DNA of 31,705 bases, taken from the NCBI GenBank assembly GCA_964541755.1, contig CAZIRF010000034.1, positions 1-31,705 on the forward strand, read 5' to 3'. Both the position numbers and the translations under genes were made by a program. Origin of the DNA: CAZIRF01 sp964541755 (lineage in GTDB: Bacteria > Spirochaetota > Spirochaetia > Treponematales > Breznakiellaceae). The notes under the pieces are model-generated. The model worked only from the letters and a program-made list of their open reading frames with translations, ran no database searches and was not told the DNA's origin. Positions 8,327 to 16,579 of this stretch are shown piece after piece; the stretch's first letter is position 1, and each line of letters starts with the position of its first letter.

Positions 8327-8487
8327 AATTGCCCACAGGGGCTATCAATTTCGCCCCAAACGACTCATGTCTCCCCCTTTTTGGAAGGGAAGGGGCCCGG
8401 GGAAGGGAAACCTTTTTCTTTAAAAAGGTTTCCTTGCCCCGGCGGCTTCCTCCTCTTTTTAACTGCTTGTTGTTGTATGGGGCAATT
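8327..8487. repeat. Composite inverted-repeat element upstream of cas3
   Basis: An intergenic block bounded by an 8-bp inverted repeat, AATTGCCC (8327-8334) and GGGCAATT (8480-8487). It encloses a strong hairpin and purine/pyrimidine-rich tracts (a CCCCCTTTTTGGAAGG-type run, GGGGCCCGGGG). It occupies most of the 265 bp between the WYL regulator and cas3. It may be a mobile palindrome or a double terminator insulating the two genes. It carries no coding sequence I can support. An AGGGGGTGG motif just outside it (8495-8503) also occurs at the edge of the cas7-cas4 element, but the two are not otherwise alike by eye. Confidence 0.6.
8397..8442. terminator. Strong hairpin, terminator-like
   Basis: A perfect 12-bp stem GGAAACCTTTTT/AAAAAGGTTTCC (8406-8417 and 8422-8433) with a CTTT loop. 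It is extended by CCGGGG/CCCCGG (8397-8402 and 8437-8442) with small bulges. The T run lies inside the stem and not after it. It is therefore not a textbook rho-independent terminator, but it could stop transcription leaving the WYL gene toward cas3. Confidence 0.5.
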
Positions 8488-8536
8488 GTATGACAGGGGG
8501 TGGTACACTACGTGTCCCGGTAACGGACTTTTTTCA

Positions 8537-9526
8537 TTATTTTTGTGGTGCGGCGGGGGGCTGGGTGGCGAGCTGTGCCATGCGGGCGATCTCTTCCTGC
8601 CAGCGGGTACGGAATTCGGGCGGGGCGAGGACTTCGCAGTGACTGCCGGCGCGCAGGGCCCTGCCAAGGAGCTCGGTAAAATTGCTTACGGGGAGGGTTA
8701 GTTCCACGACGGGTTCCACGCTTGCTGCAGAATCTTTTGAGGCGGGGCTTTTGTCTGCGAGGACTTGGTCGGGGTGCCAGACTTGGGTACGCAGGGCATG
8801 GGCAGCCCAGCCGGTAAAACGCAGGGTGGCGTTCCGGCAATCGCCGCCCTTGTAGATACCCCAGCTATCGTAAAGGGCGGTGTCGATGTCTTCCTTTGAC
8901 AGTGGACAGGTTCTCCCGATCGAAGGAAAGGATTGAATGGCCATGCGGGACAGGAGGAAGTTGCGGCCACTCTCGCGCAGGCGGTCCCAGGCATAGCAGT
9001 ACCACTTGCCATTGTAGTTCACGAGGCGCAGGGGCTCGATGATACGCTGCGATTGCTGGCCGTTGGCATCGGTATAGCCAATTTCAAGACAGGCATTATC
9101 GCGCAGGGCCTGGCAGATGGCGCGGGTGGTCTCGTCGCCGGGCTGCTCCATTTCCGGCAGCTCGTACCGGATATTGTCAACAATGCGCTCATAGCTGGGC
9201 GGGATGAGGTCTGCAAAGCGTTCGACGAGCTCATCGGCAAGGACGGGAACGTAGGGGAACTCCTTGAGGATGGCACGGATAAACGCGCTGGCCAGGAGGG
9301 CGTGTTCGTCCATGAAGGCGAGGCCTTCCCATTTTTCGCAATATTCGTACACATGACGCTGCCGGTTGTACACAATGGGAGCCCGAAGGAAATCCCGCAA
9401 GTATTCTATGTCGCGTTTTATTGTCTTGGCCGACACTTCAAAACGGCTTGCAACAGCCTCGACGGTAAGCCCCTGTCCTTCATTCAAACAGTCGGATATG
9501 TATTTGATTCTCGCGGTCCGTTCCAT
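8537..9526 (-). CDS. WYL-domain transcriptional regulator next to the cas operon
   Basis: A 329-residue regulator with an N-terminal DeoR-like winged helix (about residues 1-60; VEAVASRFEVSAKTIKRDI is the recognition region) and a WYL domain (about 140-215, with RIIEPLRLVNYNGKWYCYAW), followed by the C-terminal extension common to this family. WYL proteins sense ligands such as nucleotides or nucleic acids, and several control CRISPR-Cas or phage-defence genes. It reads in the same direction as cas3, 265 bp upstream. The hairpin element between argues against simple co-transcription. Its composition is GC-rich like the chromosome, not AT-rich like the cas genes. The start has only a weak ribosome site, so it is less certain. 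Confidence 0.9.
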   Translation of the reverse strand: MERTARIKYISDCLNEGQGLTVEAVASRFEVSAKTIKRDIEYLRDFLRAPIVYNRQRHVYEYCEKWEGLAFMDEHALLASAFIRAILKEFPYVPVLADELVERFADLIPPSYERIVDNIRYELPEMEQPGDETTRAICQALRDNACLEIGYTDANGQQSQRIIEPLRLVNYNGKWYCYAWDRLRESGRNFLLSRMAIQSFPSIGRTCPLSKEDIDTALYDSWGIYKGGDCRNATLRFTGWAAHALRTQVWHPDQVLADKSPASKDSAASVEPVVELTLPVSNFTELLGRALRAGSHCEVLAPPEFRTRWQEEIARMAQLATQPPAAPQK

Positions 9527-9630
9527 AATGGAAGCATTGTGCGCCTCGAATTTGCAGGCGTCAAGCGATCGCCAACTATATGGATACCCGGCGCAAAATC
9601 AAATGGGAACACCCATGGAAAGCGTGAGAG

Positions 9631-9651
9631 ACAGGGCCACTGCGACCCTGT
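9631..9651 (-). terminator. Possible weak terminator after the GH42 gene
   Basis: A 6-bp stem ACAGGG/CCCTGT with a 9-base loop lies just past the GH42 stop, within the 135-bp gap before the WYL gene. It has no following T run on the minus strand, so it may be only a stem-loop. Confidence 0.25.
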
Positions 9652-9661
9652 TTCCCAAAAA

Positions 9662-11665
9662 TCAGCGCCCCGGACGTTCCTCGATTCTCCAGCCATAGCC
9701 CGGGAGGCCGTATGCGCTCTCGCGGTTCCAGTTGAAGAGGAAGACCCGCTCCCTTGTGCCGTCGCTGCGGCAGTGGGCGGTAACGCCTTCGGGGAGGGGC
9801 TCGTCCCAAGCGGGTTCGATCCCCACCATGCGGGCAAGTCGCTGGACAAGGACTTCCGCGAGGGGGGCTTCAACCCTGGCCGCGAGGTGGTAGACCCAAC
9901 CCTTCCCGTGGCGGTGGCGGGTAAGGACGGGGCGGCCCGCGTACCAGTCGTCGCCATAGGTCGCGAGGACTTCGGAACCCTCGCTGTGGACGAGTTCGCA
10001 GTAATCGGTAATCTTCCACTCCCCTTCAAGGCCCAGACTGTTGCCCGGAACGGCGACGGCGCGGTTGGTCTGTCCCGGCCAGAGGGCATCCACTTCCTCG
10101 GCCCAATAGCCGCCGGCTTTGCGCAGGGGCCCGGGGAAGCCGCCCCGGTAGCAGAGGTCGCTCTCGCCCACATAGCCGGTAAGGGCGGTGGTCAAGAGGG
10201 TACCGCCGCGCTCGACAAAGGCCACAAGGCGTTCGGCGGTCTCCTCCTTGAGCAGGTAGAGCATGGGGGCGCAGACAAAGCCATACGCATCGAGGCTCTG
10301 GTCCTGGTTGGGCACATCGCAGGCAATCGAAGCCTTCCACAGGCCCCGGTAGAACTCCACACAGGTCCCCTCGTAGTCGCGCCGCGGGCGGTTGAAGCCC
10401 TGGAACTCTTCGAGCGCCCAACGGTTCTCCCAGTCGTAGATGACGGCGGCCCGGGAAGGGACGCGGCTCCCCACGACAGCGGCCATCCCTTTGAGGGAAT
10501 TGCCCAAGGCTGATACCTCGCGGAAGACCCTCGTGTCTGCACCCGCGTGGTCGACGACGGCCCCGTGGAACTTCTCGCTGGCCCCGCGACCCTTGCGCCA
10601 CTGGAAGTACATGACGGCGTCCGCACCGTGGGCGACGGCTTGAAGGGAAGAGAGCTCGTGCATTCCGGGTGCCTTGAGGCGGTTGACCGGCTGCCAGTTT
10701 ACCTGGCTGGGGGTGCTCTCCATGAGGAGCCAAGGGGCGCCGCCCTTGAGGCTGCGGTTTATGTCGTGGACAAAGGCCGTGCGCGCGGCCTCGTCTGCAT
10801 CGCTCACATCATTGTTGTGCCAGCGCGGGTAGTTGTCCCAGGAGATGATGTCCACTTCCTTTGCCCACTGCCAGTAATCGAGGCCGGGATAGGTCCCCAT
10901 CATATTTACAGTTACCGGAACTGCAGGGGTGATGGCGCGCAGGGGAGCGGATTCCGCCTTGAAGAAGTCGAGAGACTGATAACTTGTGAAGCGCTTCCAG
11001 TCGAGGACGAGGCCGTGGACCGATGTCTCCCCCTGCGGGGCGGGAGACTCGACCTGGTCCCAGTCGGTGTAGCGGTGGCTCCAGAAGTCGGTCCACCAGG
11101 CCTTGTTGAGGGCGTCGAGGCTCCCGTACCGCTCCTTGAGCCAGGCGCGAAAGGCCGTTTGGCACAGGGGGCAGTGGCACTCGCCGCCGTACTCGTTGGA
11201 CACGTGCCAGAGAGCCAGGGCCGGATGATCGCGGTAGCGTTCGGCAAGGCGGGTGTTGATCTCGACGGCCTTCCGGCGGTAGTTGGGCGAGCTGTAGCAG
11301 TGATTGTGGCGCCCCCCGTGGAGGTCGCGCACCCGGTTGGCCTGAACACGCAGGATGTCCGGGTACTTCTTGCTCATCCAGGCGGGTTTGGCCCCGGTGG
11401 GGGTGGCAAGGACGGCCTGCATACCGGAGGCGGCAAGGCGGTCCATAATTGCGTCGAGCCACTCGAAACTGTAGTGGCCGTCCTCGGGCTCAAGGCGGGT
11501 CCAGGCGAAGATGCCGATGGACACCACGTTGACGCCAGCCTTGGGGAACAGGGAGAAGTCTTCATCGATAACCGCGGGGGTATCGAGCCATTGGTCGGGG
11601 TTCCAGTCGCCGCCGTGCCAGATACGGGGATTGTGAACCGGGTGTGGGGTGCGTGGGGTTTTCAT
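9662..11665 (-). CDS. GH42 beta-galactosidase (or alpha-L-arabinopyranosidase)
   Basis: A 667-residue glycoside hydrolase family 42 enzyme that removes non-reducing beta-galactose (some members remove alpha-L-arabinopyranose) from oligosaccharides. The N-terminus IWHGGDWNPDQW is family-typical. Predicted acid/base is E158 (HVSNEYGG) and nucleophile E316 (LLMEST). A Cys set resembling the structural zinc site of GH42 enzymes is present: C123, C163, C165 and C168 (GECHCPLC). The barrel (about 1-390) is followed by a trimerisation domain (about 400-600) and a small beta domain. There is no signal peptide, so it is cytoplasmic. The frame is open to 11764, but the ATG at 11665 gives the expected N-terminus; its ribosome site is poor. 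It diverges from the AraC gene, its probable regulator. Confidence 0.95.
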   Translation of the reverse strand: MKTPRTPHPVHNPRIWHGGDWNPDQWLDTPAVIDEDFSLFPKAGVNVVSIGIFAWTRLEPEDGHYSFEWLDAIMDRLAASGMQAVLATPTGAKPAWMSKKYPDILRVQANRVRDLHGGRHNHCYSSPNYRRKAVEINTRLAERYRDHPALALWHVSNEYGGECHCPLCQTAFRAWLKERYGSLDALNKAWWTDFWSHRYTDWDQVESPAPQGETSVHGLVLDWKRFTSYQSLDFFKAESAPLRAITPAVPVTVNMMGTYPGLDYWQWAKEVDIISWDNYPRWHNNDVSDADEAARTAFVHDINRSLKGGAPWLLMESTPSQVNWQPVNRLKAPGMHELSSLQAVAHGADAVMYFQWRKGRGASEKFHGAVVDHAGADTRVFREVSALGNSLKGMAAVVGSRVPSRAAVIYDWENRWALEEFQGFNRPRRDYEGTCVEFYRGLWKASIACDVPNQDQSLDAYGFVCAPMLYLLKEETAERLVAFVERGGTLLTTALTGYVGESDLCYRGGFPGPLRKAGGYWAEEVDALWPGQTNRAVAVPGNSLGLEGEWKITDYCELVHSEGSEVLATYGDDWYAGRPVLTRHRHGKGWVYHLAARVEAPLAEVLVQRLARMVGIEPAWDEPLPEGVTAHCRSDGTRERVFLFNWNRESAYGLPGYGWRIEERPGR

Positions 11666-11776
11666 AAGCTTATTGAACACCCTCCCAGCCGATGGGTCCA
11701 TCCGACACAAACGGCTTTTACAGCATTTTTCGAACATGCATCTGGACATCGGAACTCTTTGCAATCAGTATAAATC
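11666..11776. promoter_or_regulatory. Divergent regulatory region of GH42 and araC-type genes
   Basis: This 111-bp gap must carry the promoters of both divergent genes and probably the AraC-type operator. TATAAA lies only a few bases before the regulator's ATG, so that message might be nearly leaderless or start elsewhere. No clear operator repeat was found. Confidence 0.4.
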
Positions 11777-12601
11777 ATGAGCATACGCTTTATTGAAACC
11801 GAGAGAAGCCCACGGCTCCCCTACTTGATGCACGGTATCGGTGTCGGGCACGAGCAGGAGCCCATCAGGCGCAGCCACGGCTTTCCGCAGTATCAGTGGC
11901 TCCAGGTCTGTTCGGGCGAGGCCAGCGTGGAAACTGTCTGTGGCACGTATCGGGCCCATCCCGGTGACGGCTTCTTCCTGCGGGCGAACGAGTTCCACGC
12001 CTACCACAGCGCCCTGCGCGACGTGCCACTCATCCTCCACTGGACCACCTTCGAGGGAAGCGGCGTCGAAGAAGCACTCGAAAGCGGGCCCCTCAACGAA
12101 AGCGCTGTCTATCGCCTCGCCACCCCCGGGACAGTCCTCGACTGGTTCGACGCGACCTGGGAGGCAAGCGCCACCCCTGCCCTGCCCCCCTGGCGACTCT
12201 TGTCCACCAGAATATATGAACTCCTCATGCTCCTCGCCGAAGCCGTCGCTCCACAAGGCGCCTCTGGTACCGGCGACGACATCCCCCGGCTTCTCCCGCT
12301 CATAAAAATACTCGAAACGCGCCTTGCAGAGGCATGGACCATTCCGGCCATGGCCGCCATCCTCGAGATAAGCCCCCAACACCTGGGCCGGCTCTTTACC
12401 CGCAGCTTGGGCCAATCCCCCCTGGAGTACCTCGTGAACCTGCGCATGAACCGTGCCCGCAGCCTCCTTGTGGAGCGGCCCCAGCTACGCATCCATGAAG
12501 TAGCCGATGCCGTCGGCTACCGCGACGCGAACCTCTTCATCCGCCGTTTCCGTACCCGCTCGGGGCTTACCCCCGGCGCCTTCCGACGCCTGCACCGCTA
12601 G
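11777..12601 (+). CDS. AraC-family transcriptional regulator
   Basis: A 274-residue regulator with an N-terminal cupin-like sugar-sensing domain (about 1-150; the segment CGTYRAHPGDGFFLRANEFHAY is cupin-like) and a C-terminal double helix-turn-helix (about 175-274), seen in AAILEISPQHLGRLFTRSLG and in VADAVGYRDANLFIRRFRTRSG followed by TPGAFRR. It sits back-to-back with the GH42 gene and 89 bp before the GH43 gene, so it probably activates both in response to a galactose- or arabinose-containing sugar. That role is inferred from position. No good ribosome site precedes the ATG. Confidence 0.93.
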   Translation: MSIRFIETERSPRLPYLMHGIGVGHEQEPIRRSHGFPQYQWLQVCSGEASVETVCGTYRAHPGDGFFLRANEFHAYHSALRDVPLILHWTTFEGSGVEEALESGPLNESAVYRLATPGTVLDWFDATWEASATPALPPWRLLSTRIYELLMLLAEAVAPQGASGTGDDIPRLLPLIKILETRLAEAWTIPAMAAILEISPQHLGRLFTRSLGQSPLEYLVNLRMNRARSLLVERPQLRIHEVADAVGYRDANLFIRRFRTRSGLTPGAFRRLHR

Positions 12602-12690
12602 GAAATCATCAGCCCCCTCCCCCTTTTCCCCTATGGACAGGCATGCAGTACGCGTTCAGACTGTTGAGGTGACACAAGGAGGCACCTGTA

Positions 12691-13623
12691 ATGTTCCCAC
12701 TCATAGCCAACCCGATAATCACGTCCATGTACACGGCCGACCCGGCCCCCATGGTGTACGAGGACACCCTCTACCTCTACACGACCCACGACGAGCAGAC
12801 GACCTCGAACTTCTTTACGATGTACGACTGGCAGCTCTTCTCCACCAAGGACATGGTGAACTGGACCGAACACGGGGCGGTTGCCTCGCTCAAGAGCTTT
12901 GCCTGGACAGACAAGACAAACGGGGCCTGGGCTCCGCAATGTGTCGAGCGCAACGGGAAGTTCTACCTCTATTGCCCCATTCACGGGGAGGGCATCGGGG
13001 TTCTCGTCGCAGACCGGCCCGAAGGGCCCTTTACCGATCCACTGGGCAAACGCCTCGTTGATTCAAGCCACCTCTGGGACGATATCGACCCCACCGTCTT
13101 TGTCGACGACGATGGCCAGGCCTACATGTACTGGGGAAACCCCAAGCTCTACTACGTGCTCTTGAACGAGGACATGATCTCTTACGACCGGAGCGTGGGC
13201 GACAATGGCGTTGTCACCGTTCCCTTTGACGAAGAGAGTTTTGGCCCCCGGGACGACCCCACAGGCAAGTACAAGAGCGACTACGAAGAGGGCCCCTGGT
13301 TCTACAAACGCAATGGCCTGTACTACATGGTCTATGCCGCCCGGGGCCTCCCGGAGTGCATCGCCTACTCGACCGCGCCAACGGCAACCGGCCCCTGGAC
13401 CTACGGGGGTACCATCATGGCCCGCCACCAGGGACTGGCCTTTACGAACCACCCCGGCATCGCCGATTTCAAGGGGAAGTCGTACTTCTTCTACCACAGC
13501 GAAACCTTGAAAGGCGGCGGCGGCTTCAATCGATCTGTCTGCGTCGAAGAGTTCACGTACAACGAGGACGGCAGCATTCCGCAGATTGTGCCGCGGCTGG
13601 GCGTGGAAAAAGCGTCCAAGTAG
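12691..13623 (+). CDS. GH43 arabinosidase/xylosidase
   Basis: A 310-residue single-domain five-bladed propeller of glycoside hydrolase family 43, acting on arabinose- or xylose-containing side chains or oligosaccharides. The three catalytic acids are recognisable: Asp17 (TADPAPMV) as base, Asp133 (WDDIDPTVF) as pKa modulator, and Glu200 (YEEGPWFYKRNG) as acid. No signal peptide is seen, so it probably acts in the cytoplasm on imported oligosaccharides alongside the GH42 enzyme. The ribosome site AAGGAGG lies 8 nt before the ATG. Exact specificity (arabinofuranosidase, exo-galactanase or xylosidase) cannot be read from sequence. Confidence 0.93.
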   Translation: MFPLIANPIITSMYTADPAPMVYEDTLYLYTTHDEQTTSNFFTMYDWQLFSTKDMVNWTEHGAVASLKSFAWTDKTNGAWAPQCVERNGKFYLYCPIHGEGIGVLVADRPEGPFTDPLGKRLVDSSHLWDDIDPTVFVDDDGQAYMYWGNPKLYYVLLNEDMISYDRSVGDNGVVTVPFDEESFGPRDDPTGKYKSDYEEGPWFYKRNGLYYMVYAARGLPECIAYSTAPTATGPWTYGGTIMARHQGLAFTNHPGIADFKGKSYFFYHSETLKGGGGFNRSVCVEEFTYNEDGSIPQIVPRLGVEKASK

Positions 13624-13657
13624 GAACCACCGGGGAGCCGCACTCGCAGGTTCCCCG
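13623..13657. terminator. Possible stem-loop between convergent genes
   Basis: Alternative pairings GGAACC/GGTTCC (13623-13628 with 13649-13654) and CGGGGA/TCCCCG (13631-13636 with 13652-13657) fall in the 46-bp gap between the convergent GH43 and tldE genes. There is no T run. It could act as a weak bidirectional terminator. Confidence 0.3.
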
Positions 13658-13669
13658 ACAAACAGAAAC

Positions 13670-14989
13670 TCAAATCCCCGCGACCGTCATGGCTCCCAGT
13701 TTGATGGACGGGCACATGAGGCTCCCCCGGTCGAAGGGCTCGTTCCCCAAAGCTTCGATATTCTGCCAGACATCGCGGAAGTTGCCGGACATGGTCATCT
13801 CGTTCACCGGGCGGTCCAGATGGCCATTATTGATGAGAAAGCCATTGATCCCGACAGAGAAATCGCCCGTGGTGGCGTTGCTGTTACCGCCGTTGAAGCC
13901 CTGGACAAGGATGCCCTTGTCGACAGAGGAGACAAGATCCTCGAGAGAGGCGGTCCCCGGCTCCAGGACCAGGTTTGTAACATCACCGCCATTGGGTGGG
14001 AGGCCGAGCTTCTTGCTGTAGTACCAGCCTATGAGATAGTCCTCGAGTACACCCCCACGAAGGATGTCGCGTCTTCGGGCAGGAAAACCGTCCCAGTCGG
14101 AGTTGCGACTGGCGTACCAGCCCGGAATGAAGGGGTCCTCGCGCAGGGTAATGAATGACGGGCCGATAGCTTCGCCTTTTCGCCCTTCATAAATGGTCTG
14201 CTTCTGGTCCAGGGCCCCGCCGGAAATACCATCCAGGAGAGAACCGACAAGCCAGCCGGCCACTTCGCGATGGAGGATAATGTCGTAGGTCCCGCCGGGT
14301 TCGGGGCCTTGGCCAAGGAGTTTTTGACCGCGATCGAGAGACTCAGCCGCGAGAACTTCCGGGCTCAAGAGGCGGGACGTCATGCGGGTGGGGCTCGTAT
14401 ACCAGGAAGAGGGGCGCTTTCCGGCGGGGTCCATCAGGCTTGCCGAACAGCCGACATCGAACCAGGTTTGCTTGTGGCTATGGGAATATCCGTTTGAATA
14501 TACCCGGGTGTTTAGATCCCTGTTTTGGTAATCCCAGGCGCCCGCCTCGAAAACCCTTTCGTCATGCGAGCGCAGATACTCGTACATCTCCTTGATGCCC
14601 TCGATTCTGTGGGCTGCATCGCGCGTTTCAATACGGGGATCAAAGGTTTGAGGGTCGAAATCGGCAGCGCCAAGGAGACGTGCATCGGGCAGGGACGCAT
14701 AAGGGTCGGGTGGAACGAGGTCCAGAATGGCCACGCCACGATCCAGAAAGGCATCGAGGCGTGACGGTCGCAGGTCGTTTGTCCCTTGATAGCTGTTACG
14801 ACCCTCCCGGTAAAGACTTACCCCAAGGCTTATTTTAGAATCGCCGACACTCTCCTCCTGGCGGCCGTCTCGCCAGGAGAACTTGCTTGACTCCATTTCG
14901 TAGACGGAAACCTCTGCTTCCTTGATGCCCCGTTTCGCCAGATTGTCGAGTATGCGCTCTGCGAGCACCATGTGTTTATTCGTATCCAT
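13670..14989 (-). CDS. pmbA: TldE/PmbA, partner subunit of the TldD/TldE metalloprotease
   Basis: A 439-residue TldE-type protein. TldE forms a heterodimer with TldD that degrades or trims unfolded peptides, including modified peptide precursors in some bacteria. It has the U62-family fold but lacks the HExxxH motif, as expected for the non-catalytic partner. The C-terminal segment (GGNSNATTGDFSVGINGFLI, then NEMTMSGNF) is typical. The start overlaps the tldD stop by one base (TGATG), so the two are coupled. It lies convergent to the GH43 gene. No precursor-peptide gene is visible nearby. Confidence 0.95.
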   Translation of the reverse strand: MDTNKHMVLAERILDNLAKRGIKEAEVSVYEMESSKFSWRDGRQEESVGDSKISLGVSLYREGRNSYQGTNDLRPSRLDAFLDRGVAILDLVPPDPYASLPDARLLGAADFDPQTFDPRIETRDAAHRIEGIKEMYEYLRSHDERVFEAGAWDYQNRDLNTRVYSNGYSHSHKQTWFDVGCSASLMDPAGKRPSSWYTSPTRMTSRLLSPEVLAAESLDRGQKLLGQGPEPGGTYDIILHREVAGWLVGSLLDGISGGALDQKQTIYEGRKGEAIGPSFITLREDPFIPGWYASRNSDWDGFPARRRDILRGGVLEDYLIGWYYSKKLGLPPNGGDVTNLVLEPGTASLEDLVSSVDKGILVQGFNGGNSNATTGDFSVGINGFLINNGHLDRPVNEMTMSGNFRDVWQNIEALGNEPFDRGSLMCPSIKLGAMTVAGI

Positions 14990-16431
14990 CAGGAGCGCCC
15001 CCCCACGGTAATCTTGTGCAATTTGAGGGTGGGAGAACCGCAGCTTATCGGGACACTCTGGCCATTCTTGCCGCAGCCGCCCATGGCGGCAGGGACAACA
15101 AGATCATTGCCGACCATTTCAAGTTCTTCGAGAATCTTTGGCCCGTTACCAATAATGTTGACATCCTTTATCGGGCGCCCAAGCCTCCCATTTTCGATGA
15201 GATAGCCGCGTTTCATGTAGAAGGTAAAGTCACCCTGCCCGATATTTACCTGTCCATTGGAGAACTGCCGGGCGTAGATACCCCATTTGGTACTGGCAAT
15301 AATCTCCTCACGATCATGAGGGCCCGCTGCAATACTGGTACTGCGCATGCGGGGTATGGGCAGGTCTTGGTAGCATTGGCGCCGTCCATTCCCTGTAGGA
15401 GCCAGGTTGAAGTGCCGCGCACTCACGCGGTCATGCATCCAAGATTCCAACGTACCGTTCCGTACAAGACAGGTTTCTTGAGCCGGCGTCCCCTCGTCAT
15501 CGATACAGAGCGATCCACGATCATCGGAATGGATACCGGTATCAAAGATATTTACAAAGTCGGGCGCACAGCGTTGGCCCAAACGTCCGCTAAAGATACT
15601 CGTATTCTTGCGGATAAAGTCTGCCTCGAATCCATGGCCCATGGCCTCGTGGACCAGAATGCCCCCCTCCCCGGCTTCGAGAACCAGGGGGAATTCACCC
15701 GCAGGGGCCTCTACCGCATCGAAGAGTTCCACCGTCGATGCCACTACTTCGCGGGCCATCTCCCGGGCCAGGGCCGGGGTAAATACGGCGCTCTGTCTGC
15801 GCCGCCAGCCGCGAGAAGTGCCATTGGATTCACAGCGATCACCTGCTTGGGCCACACACTGAACCCAGCTCCCACAGTCCGGCCGGTCGTCATGGGCGAT
15901 GAGGCCTTCGGAGTTGACTATCAGTATACGGTCCCGCGAGGCATAAGAGCCGGCGGTACACTTGATTACCCGGCTATCAAGACCGGAAACAGCGGCATCC
16001 ACGGATTCGAGCCAGGTGCGCAGGGCAGCGATGTCGAAGTCGCTGTCTCCATCGGAATAAATGGCGGGGACCGGGCGGGGTGTCAAGTCCCGGGAACGGA
16101 CAGAACGGCTCCCGTCCGCGATACGCGAGGCGATATCGGCAGCCTTCAAGAGCGAGGCGCGGTCCATGCTTACACAGTGCGAGAAGCCCATCTGGTCGCC
16201 CTTGAGCACCCGAAGGCCAACACCACGTACAACATGTTGCGAGGCGCTTCGCACGAGGTGGTCATCAAGGTACAGATTTACGGAAACCAAATCCTGAAAA
16301 TACAGTTCCCCAAAATCACCGCCGCGGGAAAGGGCGGTATCGAGGACCTCGGCCAACAGCACCCTGTCAACCTCGAAATCCTTCATGGCCCGTTCGGCAT
16401 CCCATTCTGATATATACTTCATATCATTCAT
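14989..16431 (-). CDS. tldD: TldD, zinc-dependent peptidase subunit
   Basis: A protein of up to 480 residues, the catalytic subunit of TldD/TldE. The metal site HEAMGHGFEAD (H261, E262, H266) is intact, and the conserved C-terminal GGCGKNGQSVPIS with its Cys ligand is present. The general role is cytoplasmic peptide degradation and, in some species, antitoxin or microcin processing. The start is uncertain: Met codons at 16431, 16422 and 16386 are all possible and none has a strong ribosome site. The N-terminal 15 residues of the longest form are poorly family-like. It diverges from the MFS transporter. Confidence 0.95.
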   Translation of the reverse strand: MNDMKYISEWDAERAMKDFEVDRVLLAEVLDTALSRGGDFGELYFQDLVSVNLYLDDHLVRSASQHVVRGVGLRVLKGDQMGFSHCVSMDRASLLKAADIASRIADGSRSVRSRDLTPRPVPAIYSDGDSDFDIAALRTWLESVDAAVSGLDSRVIKCTAGSYASRDRILIVNSEGLIAHDDRPDCGSWVQCVAQAGDRCESNGTSRGWRRRQSAVFTPALAREMAREVVASTVELFDAVEAPAGEFPLVLEAGEGGILVHEAMGHGFEADFIRKNTSIFSGRLGQRCAPDFVNIFDTGIHSDDRGSLCIDDEGTPAQETCLVRNGTLESWMHDRVSARHFNLAPTGNGRRQCYQDLPIPRMRSTSIAAGPHDREEIIASTKWGIYARQFSNGQVNIGQGDFTFYMKRGYLIENGRLGRPIKDVNIIGNGPKILEELEMVGNDLVVPAAMGGCGKNGQSVPISCGSPTLKLHKITVGGRS

Positions 16432-16475
16432 AAAGAGGATTGTATCACGGGATACGGGGGGCGCTCCTCTTTTTT
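16432..16475 (+). repeat. Nested inverted repeat with T run in the tldD upstream region
   Basis: AAAGAGGA (16432-16439) pairs perfectly with TCCTCTTT (16465-16472). An inner GTATC/GATAC stem (16442-16446 and 16451-16455) is also present, and the right arm runs into six T residues (16470-16475). On the plus strand this is terminator-like; on the minus strand it lies in the leader of tldD. It is part of the 148-bp divergent gap. The remaining gap holds a TATATT (16534-16539) without a good -35. Confidence 0.4.
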
Positions 16476-16579
16476 ACCCCTGCCAAACCCCGATAAAGGG
16501 CTGGCCGGCCCCTATATTTCCAGACAAAAACGGTATATTATTCACCTACCCCAAACACTACAACTCATCGGAGTCCCTT

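Noticed and set aside
8933..10513. 526-codon plus-strand ORF opposite the WYL and GH42 genes
   Set aside because: It is antisense to two clearly recognised proteins, arises from GC-rich codon bias, and has no recognisable domain.
10547..11773. 408-codon plus-strand ORF opposite GH42
   Set aside because: It is antisense to a well-supported enzyme and has no ribosome site or family resemblance.
11765..12415. 216-codon minus-strand ORF opposite the AraC gene
   Set aside because: It is a shadow of the regulator, whose helix-turn-helix is clear on the plus strand.
15016..16410. 464-codon plus-strand ORF opposite tldD
   Set aside because: It is antisense to an intact TldD with its metal site and has no recognisable protein features.
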